The position numbers and the translations under genes were made by a program. Shown piece after piece: positions 26,771 to 33,081 of a stretch of DNA of 33,081 nucleotides (the stretch's first letter is position 1; each line of letters starts with the position of its first letter). The stretch comes from Nitrospinota bacterium (GTDB lineage: Bacteria > Nitrospinota > Nitrospinia > Nitrospinales > VA-1), in assembly GCA_013349585.1 (NCBI GenBank), contig DUZG01000016.1, forward strand, positions 1-33,081, given 5' to 3'. The notes beneath the pieces are model-generated. The model did no database searches, was not told the DNA's origin, and worked only from the letters and a program-made list of their open reading frames with translations.

Positions 26771-27240
26771 GTGAGTCAGAATACTATTCAGAGAAAAATT
26801 ATCCTTCCTCTTGTTAGCTTGTTGAAGCAGGGCGCAGAACCTTCTCGGCTTTCCTTGGCACTTGCATCAGATTCCTTTATCGGGGTTTTCCCGGTATTGG
26901 GAATTGCAACGGTTGCTTTCGCGGGTGTTGCGGCTTTATATCGTTTGAACCTTCCTGCTATTCAGCTTGCCAATTATCTTGTCTTTCCGATGCAAATCAT
27001 TCTTTTTTCCCTTTTCTTTATGTAGGGGAGGTCCTAACTAGAAAATCTTTGGATGAGATATCAAAAACAAAATTACTGGAGACCTTTGACCTGGGTTTTC
27101 TGCCAGCGATTCAAGAGTTGACGCAATATTTCATTCTCGCGTCACTTGGTTGAGTTTTGGCCCTTGCGCCCTTGTTTGCAATTATATATTTTATTTTTAA
27201 AAAGCTAATTACTCCCCGACTCCAACCAAAATACAAATAA
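26771..27240 (+). pseudogene. DUF2062 membrane protein, degraded
   Basis: The first 84 codons (GTG start) match the DUF2062 pattern: LALASDSFIGVFPVLGIATV, AALYRLNLPAIQLANYLVFP. A TAG then ends the frame at IILFSLFFM. In another frame the protein continues as LDEISKTKLLETFDLGFLP, FILASLG, and after a TGA as VLALAPLFAIIYFIFKKL ending KYK-TAA at 27238-27240. There are at least one frame change and two stops. The family's function is not established; members are often near envelope or glycosyltransferase genes. Confidence 0.75.
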
Positions 27241-27277
27241 AAATTCCACTGCTAAGTTTTCCTGCTTGAAATAAAAT

Positions 27278-28465
27278 TTAAAATTTTCCATCCAGCATAT
27301 AAAAATCCACTTTTTTGCGTTGTCGTTCAAAAGGCAGATCGTACCAGTCTTTGCTCTGGGAGGCGATCCGAAACCCAATGATATCGGCTTTTTGCCCAGA
27401 TTCAATTTTTCCACACGGGAGACGCAAAATCTCCCCCCCAAAACACGTTGCCATCATTAAAATTTCTTTGCGGCTAACACCTGGTAACAGTTTATCTGCC
27501 ATACGTATTTCTTCGAGATAATTCAGAGAATCATTGCTGGCCAAAGAATCAGTTCCCAATGCCACCCGAATTCCTGCATCTAACATTTTTCTAACTGGAA
27601 GAATGTGGGTGCGCCCAAACCAGTGTGTACTTTTCGGACAAAATACCGCTGCCTGCACGGCATCCATATCGTCATCAATAAAGTTACAATGAACTGCGAC
27701 CGTTTCGCTTAACACATCCAGAGACTTAAGATATCGGGTAGGAGTCGTACCTGGAACCCGCCAATTCATATCAAAAGCCTGCCTTTCTTTTAATAGATCG
27801 ACCAAAGGGCCTCCGCCTTTTTCAATAAACTGCACCTCTTCATCCGTTTCCGCCAGATGGGTTGACAGAAGGCATTCATATTTTTTTGCCAATTGATCCA
27901 AGTATTGCCACAACTTTGCAGAAACAGAATAAGGTGCGTGCGGAGCGATCCCTAAATTACATTTCGTAGCATGAGTTTTTAAAATCGCCTCTACTTCGTC
28001 AGCGATGACCTCGGCTCTATCTTCTTGAAAACCAATAGTTTCTAAAAATAAAATGCTACGGAACCCTAAATCAACAATGGACTTCAACAAGGCCGGATCT
28101 GCGACATAATCAGCTAGGCCAGTTACGCCAGAGGCTTTCATTTCATCCGCACCCATGCGTATACCCCTTATTCTTTCCTCATCACTCAAGGCAGCGTTAA
28201 GTGGAATCAAATCACCAATCCAACTGGCAAAGGTTTTTGCAGGTGAAAGTTTTTTTTCAAGGGCCGTCAAACCAAGATGGCTGTGGGCGTTGATAAAACC
28301 CGGCATGAGCAAGTGGTCCGAAAGATCCAGAGTTTCTTCTGCCTCTCTTTCCGTAGGAGAAGAAGAAATTGCTACAATATCCCCCTCCTCTATTATCAAC
28401 TCACCGTTTTCAATCGGCTCACCACATTGGGTAAGTAAAACGCCGAATTTTATTTTTAAAGCCAT
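27278..28465 (-). CDS. Amidohydrolase, nucleoside-deaminase type (possible aminodeoxyfutalosine or MTA/SAH deaminase)
   Basis: A 395-residue metal-dependent hydrolase. It has the N-terminal metal site NAHSHLG (H61, H63), the HAPYS segment at 176-180, STHLAETDEE with H203 and E206, VHCNFIDDD with H259, and LGTDSLASN with D306, the full zinc-site set of the MTA/SAH/aminofutalosine deaminase branch. These enzymes deaminate purine nucleosides in methionine salvage or the futalosine menaquinone route. Which substrate applies cannot be decided here, because no mqn or mtn gene is in the window; a chlorohydrolase-like role is also possible. The frame is complete, with start ATG 28465. It is convergent with the DUF2062 remnant. 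Confidence 0.82.
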   Translation of the reverse strand: MALKIKFGVLLTQCGEPIENGELIIEEGDIVAISSSPTEREAEETLDLSDHLLMPGFINAHSHLGLTALEKKLSPAKTFASWIGDLIPLNAALSDEERIRGIRMGADEMKASGVTGLADYVADPALLKSIVDLGFRSILFLETIGFQEDRAEVIADEVEAILKTHATKCNLGIAPHAPYSVSAKLWQYLDQLAKKYECLLSTHLAETDEEVQFIEKGGGPLVDLLKERQAFDMNWRVPGTTPTRYLKSLDVLSETVAVHCNFIDDDMDAVQAAVFCPKSTHWFGRTHILPVRKMLDAGIRVALGTDSLASNDSLNYLEEIRMADKLLPGVSRKEILMMATCFGGEILRLPCGKIESGQKADIIGFRIASQSKDWYDLPFERQRKKVDFYMLDGKF

Positions 28466-28571
28466 AGGACCACACCTAACGGGAGAAGAAATACTAGTAA
28501 GCCTATAATAAAAGGATCAACAATTTTTTAGCATTACGAGCATCGCCGTATTGGCCTCACGCCAAGTGGGG

Positions 28572-29030
28572 TTAAAAAAAAGTGGTGTCGCGGTATTGCT
28601 GATAGGATTCACCCAGTTGCTCTCGCAAAACCTGCTCTTCAGTTCTGGCGCGGAAAATATTCAAAGGAACCACCACTGCAAAAACATAAACCAGGCAAAT
28701 CGTAGAACCACAGGCTAGAAACAATCCACTCAGAGTCAGAACAATGCCAACATAAACAGGATGACGTAAATATCGATATACTCCGCAGGTCACCAATCGG
28801 TCTGTACCCGGTAAAACTGCCAGCGAAGGTCCCAACGTCAACATGGCCAGAATCCACAAGATCACTCCCACAGCACTAACTGATAATCCTGCATAAACCA
28901 ACTCATCATAACCGAAGCCAAAATTCTTGGGCCCCAAGTAGGCAAACACCAAAGGCAAAAGGTAAAGCGATGGAACCAGAATATTCAGCAAAAACCGCTG
29001 ATTGGAACTAAGATTTTTTATATCAATCAT
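28572..29030 (-). CDS. Isoprenylcysteine carboxyl methyltransferase-like membrane methyltransferase
   Basis: A 152-residue protein with about four membrane helices. The C-terminal signature is clear: GVYRYLRHPVYVGIVL (the RHPxYxG cofactor motif) and EEQVLREQLGESYQQY, as in ICMT/PEMT-type methyltransferases. These bacterial homologues use SAM at the membrane; their substrates are mostly unknown, with lipids or small hydrophobic molecules likely. It lies between lpxK and the amidohydrolase on the same strand, with about 100 bases on each side. Start ATG 29030 has no strong ribosome binding site. Confidence 0.85.
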   Translation of the reverse strand: MIDIKNLSSNQRFLLNILVPSLYLLPLVFAYLGPKNFGFGYDELVYAGLSVSAVGVILWILAMLTLGPSLAVLPGTDRLVTCGVYRYLRHPVYVGIVLTLSGLFLACGSTICLVYVFAVVVPLNIFRARTEEQVLREQLGESYQQYRDTTFF

Positions 29031-29123
29031 GAATAAAAAAGAATTTAATCTCCCCCCTCTAACGAGGAGAGGCAGATAGCAATAACTCTACAAATAAACA
29101 AACCCCTATTTCGGCTCCACAAA

Positions 29124-30209
29124 CTATTGTAAGTTGCCCCCACGGCTAGTGGTGGTTATTTTTTTGTTAAAAATTTCTCTGCCTTCCAGAATTTCCAGGT
29201 CAATTACCACTTTAAAAAACGGCAGAGATAATTTCATATCTTTGAGTTTGACAGCATCTTTTTCCGAAACGAGGATATATTTGACTCCTTCTTGGGAAGC
29301 TATGGACTCCAGTTCTTTAATATCATTCAAACTGTACTCATGGTGATCGGGGAAAGCTTTAAACATTTTTAGTTGCACCTGCACGTCTTGCAGAATCTGC
29401 CGAAAACCTTCCGGTTTAGCAATTCCACAAAAGGCGATGACGGGCTGACCTTTTAAAACTTCCGCATCACAAACATCACCATTTCGCATATTAATTATAG
29501 AGTCCAACCGAAGATGGGTTTTTATTTGTGGAATGGAACCAAGATATTTCGACGCAAACTTAACGGGACCTCCCGAATAACGGGTGAAGCAGACCATATC
29601 TGCTCTTTGCGTTTCACTGGCTGGCTCTCTTAATTCTCCTGCTGGAAATAGGTAATTGTTCCCCAAAGGTCTTTGATGGTCAAAAAGCAAAATGTCTAAA
29701 TCTCTGCGCAAAGCCAGATGTTGGAACCCATCATCAAGAATCAAGGTATCGATTTCATAATTTTTCAAAGCATAGCGGCCCGTTTGAAACCTGTCTGCGC
29801 CAGTAAGTATAGGAACGTTCTTCAATTTTTCCGCCATCATTACGGCTTCATCCCCAACCCATTCAGGTGAGAGAAGAATTTCTTTTCCATCGCAAACCAC
29901 GTTTACGGGTTTATTAGATTTACCACCATAACCGCGGGTAAGGATAGCTGGTTTGAATCCATTGCCCCTTAGGATCTCGGCAATCATCATCACAAAAGGT
30001 GTCTTACCTGTACCTCCCAGCGTCAGGTTACCCACACTGATCACCCTGCAATCGAGACTGCGTCGCGGAAAAATTCCCCAGCGGTAAGCCCAAAGCCGGA
30101 AGTGATGGCCCAGAAGGTAAAAAAACGAGATGAACCTAAAAAACCAGAAAACAGGAACCCAATACCATTGCCTATTTGGGGATATTATTTTGTAGAATAG
30201 CTCTGACAT
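29124..30209 (-). CDS. lpxK: Tetraacyldisaccharide 4'-kinase
   Basis: Phosphorylates the 4' position of the lipid A precursor at the inner membrane, the sixth step of lipid A synthesis. The 361 residues begin with a membrane-associated helix (WVPVFWFFRFISFFYLLG), then the P-loop SVGNLTLGGTGKTP (about 58-71), LTRGYGGKSNKPV, VGDEAVMMAEKL, LDDGFQHLALRRDLDILLFD (the catalytic DDGFQH block) and PLGNNYLFPAGELREP. Length fits the family. It diverges from waaA with only 49 bases between the starts, so both promoters must overlap there. Confidence 0.96.
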   Translation of the reverse strand: MSELFYKIISPNRQWYWVPVFWFFRFISFFYLLGHHFRLWAYRWGIFPRRSLDCRVISVGNLTLGGTGKTPFVMMIAEILRGNGFKPAILTRGYGGKSNKPVNVVCDGKEILLSPEWVGDEAVMMAEKLKNVPILTGADRFQTGRYALKNYEIDTLILDDGFQHLALRRDLDILLFDHQRPLGNNYLFPAGELREPASETQRADMVCFTRYSGGPVKFASKYLGSIPQIKTHLRLDSIINMRNGDVCDAEVLKGQPVIAFCGIAKPEGFRQILQDVQVQLKMFKAFPDHHEYSLNDIKELESIASQEGVKYILVSEKDAVKLKDMKLSLPFFKVVIDLEILEGREIFNKKITTTSRGGNLQ

Positions 30210-30258
30210 AATTATCGATATTTTTAAAACCTCTCCGAAAGGAGTATACTCCCAGCCT

Positions 30259-31515
30259 ATGAATTTTCTGTACTATATTCTTACTGGAGGCATCCTCCTT
30301 ATTATCTCTCCTTTCCTGCTTATAAGGGGCTTGGTTTCCTCCACCTTTCGAAATGATATTAAGGAAAGGTTGAATGGCGTAAAAACTCTTCCAAAATTAA
30401 AAGAGAGCTTGTGGATACATGCCTCATCTGTTGGCGAAGTACGTTTGGCAAAAACTCTTATCACCGTTTTGCAGGAACAGGGCGAAACCCGGCCCATCGT
30501 TTTATCCACATTCACTCCTACCGGGTATGCCCTTGCGATAGAAGAAAAACTACCAAATGTTTTCAGATTGCCCATCGACTTCCCCTTGTGGTTGAATCCG
30601 GTCTTTGATCGAATAGAGCCTTCACAACTGATTTTAATCGAAGCGGAATTATGGCCTTGCCTGTTACGGCAATGCAAAAAAAGAAAAATACCCGTTGCGC
30701 AAGTCAACGGTCGAGTCTCAGAAAAATCTATACAAAGGTACGGAAAACTCAAGAGCTTCTTTTTATGGATAACCGAGGCGGTGATCTTATTTTCCATGCG
30801 CTCTCAAACCGATGCTGATCGGTTGATAGAACTGGGCATTCCTGAAGAAAAAATACAGGTGACGGGTAACATTAAATTCGATATTCTTCCCACCGGGTCC
30901 AACGAACTAAAGTCTATCGTCTTCAACACCAATTCTTTTTTAATCGTTTTTGGGTCAACCCGACCTGGTGACGAAGGCCCGGTTATGGAGGCTTTTACAA
31001 GATTAAAAAAAGATTTCCAAAATATCATTGGAGTGATCGCACCCAGACATATGCAACGTTGCCGTGAAGTGGAAGACCTCATCCGAGAATTTAGTGTTGA
31101 ATACACCTTGCTTTCCAATATACCGGAAGGAGATTGGGCCAACCACCCCGGTTCATTAATACTTGTGGACAAGTTGGGAGTCTTAAACAGCTTTTATTCC
31201 AACGCTAAACTGGCTTATGTCGGCGGTGGATTCAACCCACGTTTTGGCGGCCAAAACATTCTCGAACCAGCTGTGTTCGGCACACCTGTCCTGTTTGGCA
31301 AGCATATGAATAATTTTGAAGAAGAAGCCAGATTGCTCACTGAATCGGGTGGCGGAATTCAGCTGCAAAAGGAAGAAGAACTCTACCAAACCCTCAAAAG
31401 GTTGCTATTAAATTCCGAAGAAAGACAAAAGGCCGGCCGGGCCGCAGCAGAAACGGTGCGCAACCACCGTGGCGCCGTGCTTCGCACTGTAAAAGTCATC
31501 GAAAAAACTCGTTGA
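30259..31515 (+). CDS. waaA: 3-deoxy-D-manno-octulosonic acid (Kdo) transferase
   Basis: Transfers Kdo from CMP-Kdo to lipid IVA, starting the LPS core. The 418-residue GT30 protein has an N-terminal membrane anchor, SSVGEVRLAKTL with the catalytic Glu (E60), LIEAELWPCLLRQ (127-139, the second conserved acidic motif), VNGRVSEKSIQRY, VTGNIKFD, FGSTRPGDEGPV and the donor-site block GGGFNPRFGGQNILEPAVFGTPVLFG spread over about 325-350. All expected motifs are present. A GGAG-like site (GAAAGGAG) precedes ATG 30259 at slightly long spacing. The next waaA-like gene starts 19 bases after its stop. Confidence 0.94.
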   Translation: MNFLYYILTGGILLIISPFLLIRGLVSSTFRNDIKERLNGVKTLPKLKESLWIHASSVGEVRLAKTLITVLQEQGETRPIVLSTFTPTGYALAIEEKLPNVFRLPIDFPLWLNPVFDRIEPSQLILIEAELWPCLLRQCKKRKIPVAQVNGRVSEKSIQRYGKLKSFFLWITEAVILFSMRSQTDADRLIELGIPEEKIQVTGNIKFDILPTGSNELKSIVFNTNSFLIVFGSTRPGDEGPVMEAFTRLKKDFQNIIGVIAPRHMQRCREVEDLIREFSVEYTLLSNIPEGDWANHPGSLILVDKLGVLNSFYSNAKLAYVGGGFNPRFGGQNILEPAVFGTPVLFGKHMNNFEEEARLLTESGGGIQLQKEEELYQTLKRLLLNSEERQKAGRAAAETVRNHRGAVLRTVKVIEKTR

Positions 31516-31534
31516 ATATCAGTTTTGCATTCCT

Positions 31535-32809
31535 ATGACTCGTTTCTACCACATCCTCTCTCTAATCATCGCTGTTGTGATGGTTCCTGTTTTCACAGCA
31601 CTGGCGGTTTTCTCCAAGCATAAATTTAAATTTCTGCGGCACCATTTTGGTTTCGTCCCGATAATCAAAAAGGGAGAAAGCGAAACTCTCTGGCTTTATG
31701 CTCTTTCGTTAGGAGAAGTGAAAGCGGCAGCTCCCGTTCTGAAAAACTTACATAATAAAAATCCACATCTCAAAATCGTGGTCTCGGTCACGACGGATTC
31801 CGGTTATGAAGGTGCTGTGAAACATCTTAAAATGGCGGAGAACATTTTCTTCCATCCATTAGACTGCCTGCCTTTTACCTCTCTGGCCCTGAATAGAATC
31901 AAACCCGATCTCTATATTGTGACCGATACCGGGTTCTGGCCAGGCCTGACCGATCAACTACATAAACAAAACACCCCGCAGATTTTATTCAATGGTCGTA
32001 TTTCGCATCGCTCTGCAACAGGTTATTTAAAAGTAGGCTCACTTTTCAAAACCATGTTCCAGCAATTCGACCTACTCTGCATGCAAAATGAAAACAGCAA
32101 ACAAGCGACTGTAGCTTTCGGCGTGACCCCTGAGAAGGTTGAAGTGATTAGCGATCCAAAATTTGATTCGTTGCAACCCTTAACGGATGGAGATAAAAAT
32201 CGGTTGCGTGAAACTTTCAAGCTAAAGGAAGACACACCGGTATGGATAGCTGGCAGCACCCATGCTGGCGAGGAAGATATTATTTTGAACGCGCATCAGC
32301 AACTAAAAGAAAAGCACCCCGGTCTGATTTTGATTCTTGCTCCAAGGAGAATAGAACGAATAAACGAAGTGATCGCTTTACTGCAAAAGAAAAACCTTTC
32401 TTTCGCTCGCCCTTCGTCACACGAAATCTCAAAGTCTGTCGTTCTATTAGATACGATGGGCGAATTGGCGAAGGTTTATTCTCTGGGGCAGGTGGCGTTC
32501 ATCGGCAATAGCCTGATCGAGCCGGGGGGAGGACATAGCCTAATCGAACCCTTGTCACATGGCGTAGCCGTGTTGCATGGGCCTCACATCGAAAATATCG
32601 GTCATGTCGCCGATGAAGCACATACAATCGGATTGGCATTCACTGTAAACAATTCGGAAGAAATTGTAAAAACGGTTCACTCCTTATTGGAGCATAAAGA
32701 ACGACGAATGGAATTGGCCGGGAAAGCAAAAAAGCTTATCGAAGGCCATCAAGGAGTATCAGAAAAAATGGCTGGAATAATTCAAAATGTTTTGCGACTA
32801 ACTAGATAA
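31535..32809 (+). CDS. Second, divergent WaaA-like Kdo transferase
   Basis: A 424-residue paralogue of the preceding gene, with the same anchor and domain order: LSLGEVKAAAPVL (E61 kept), NGRISHRSATGYLK, VISDPKFDSL, IAGSTHAGEEDIIL, LILAPRRIERI and the donor-site region GNSLIEPGGGHSLIEP. The acidic motif that reads IEAELWP in the first copy is TDTGFWP here (130-136), so the Glu pair becomes Asp and Gly. The change may alter acceptor or donor use, for example adding a second Kdo or a different sugar, or reduce activity. It is probably co-transcribed with waaA. The stop TAA (32807-32809) is followed in frame by the Toprim fragment. Confidence 0.85.
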   Translation: MTRFYHILSLIIAVVMVPVFTALAVFSKHKFKFLRHHFGFVPIIKKGESETLWLYALSLGEVKAAAPVLKNLHNKNPHLKIVVSVTTDSGYEGAVKHLKMAENIFFHPLDCLPFTSLALNRIKPDLYIVTDTGFWPGLTDQLHKQNTPQILFNGRISHRSATGYLKVGSLFKTMFQQFDLLCMQNENSKQATVAFGVTPEKVEVISDPKFDSLQPLTDGDKNRLRETFKLKEDTPVWIAGSTHAGEEDIILNAHQQLKEKHPGLILILAPRRIERINEVIALLQKKNLSFARPSSHEISKSVVLLDTMGELAKVYSLGQVAFIGNSLIEPGGGHSLIEPLSHGVAVLHGPHIENIGHVADEAHTIGLAFTVNNSEEIVKTVHSLLEHKERRMELAGKAKKLIEGHQGVSEKMAGIIQNVLRLTR

Positions 32810-32812
32810 ATA

Positions 32813-33081
32813 GCCCGGCTGCATCAGTCGAACAATAACCTGATTATCCCTGTGCTTAGTAGTGGCGAAATCTCATCACTTCAAAGTATAAAAGAGTCAG
32901 GAAAAAAGAGTTTTTTTCCTAACGGTAAAGTATCAGGGGGCTATCACCTGATCGGCGATATTGGCCCGCTGGTATTGATTTGTGAAGGGTATGCAACTGG
33001 AGCCAGCCTTTATGAAGCAACAGGCATTCCAACCGTAGTAGCCTTTAATTCAGGTAATCTGCCCAAGGTAGTCAGTGAACT
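32813..33081 (+). pseudogene. Toprim-domain primase fragment of a mobile element (partial, 5' end missing)
   Basis: Immediately after the stop of the second waaA gene, and in the same frame, a start-less open frame runs off the right edge. It reads NNLIIPVLSSGEISSLQSI, then GGYHLIGDIGPLVLICEGYA, TGASLYEATGIPTVVAF and NSGNLPKV. This is the pattern of Toprim (Toprim_3 type) domains in phage, plasmid and integrative-element primases, with the acidic residue in CEGYATGASL. There is no start codon with a ribosome binding site, and the zinc-binding N-terminal part of such primases is missing. It is either a remnant cut by recombination at about 32810, or part of a longer element beyond the window. 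Confidence 0.72.

Noticed and set aside
26858-26870. TTGGCACTTGCAT resembling a sigma-54 promoter.
   Set aside because: The spacing between the GG and GC elements is wrong, and it lies inside the DUF2062-like reading frame.
30273-30797. A 174-codon minus-strand frame opposite waaA.
   Set aside because: The plus-strand waaA frame carries all family motifs; the antisense frame has no recognisable domain or start signal.
1-33081. CRISPR arrays, tRNA or rRNA genes, insertion-sequence transposases, toxin-antitoxin or defence operons.
   Set aside because: No regularly spaced repeats, cloverleaf-like sequences, transposase motifs or known defence domains were found by reading; only the Toprim fragment at the right edge hints at a mobile element.

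Overview
The window is about 33 kb of an AT-rich, Gram-negative bacterial chromosome. Lipid A/LPS genes (lpxK and two waaA-type Kdo transferases) show an outer membrane. The sigma-54 activator, the xseA-xseB-tlyA cluster, a secreted cytochrome c and the many sensor kinases fit a Nitrospinota- or deltaproteobacteria-like marine lineage. That placement is inference; there is no rRNA or other marker here. The most striking property is that intact housekeeping genes alternate with heavily decayed pseudogenes.

Layout. 1-3118 (minus): a 5'-truncated NRPS condensation-domain fragment running off the left edge through a 14-G tract, intact purM, and a broken CHASE-type sensor kinase. 3294-7552 (minus): a sodium:solute symporter overlapping its small membrane partner, glutamate dehydrogenase, and phosphoglycerate mutase. 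7920-8904 (plus): a decayed HD-GYP gene. 8984-9340 (plus): an unknown 118-residue gene, convergent with the next block. 9337-14651 (minus): sigma-54 activator, folD, xseA, a CBS-domain pseudogene on the opposite strand, xseB, and tlyA with a one-base frameshift in an A9 run. 14652-18332: a second CBS pseudogene, arsC, two small unknown proteins, a secreted monoheme cytochrome c and a secreted DUF1264-like protein. 18617-23769: a broken NarX/NarL-like pair, a small membrane protein, a broken PAS-GAF kinase and an intact periplasmic ankyrin-repeat protein. 23881-26355: a ruined MBOAT / SGNH-like O-acylation operon. 26395-27240: a small unknown gene and a broken DUF2062 gene. 27278-32809: amidohydrolase, an isoprenylcysteine-methyltransferase-like membrane enzyme, lpxK, and two divergent tandem waaA genes. 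32813-33081: a fragment of a mobile-element Toprim primase.

How the genes work together. Intact genes cover purine synthesis (purM), one-carbon metabolism (folD), glycolysis (gpmA), nitrogen assimilation (gdhA), DNA repair (xseAB), ribosome modification (tlyA) and LPS core assembly (lpxK, waaA). All three sensor kinases, the only response regulator, the only HD-GYP gene and both CBS genes are dead. The only surviving regulator is the GAF/sigma-54 activator. Many lesions are single-base length changes in homopolymers, mixed with nonsense mutations and lost catalytic residues. That mixture argues for real decay rather than sequencing error alone.

I did not find a convincing new defence or metabolic system. 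The best leads are the homopolymer frame switches (NRPS C14, tlyA A9), the divergent second WaaA, the mobile-element scar after waaA, and the selective loss of signalling genes.
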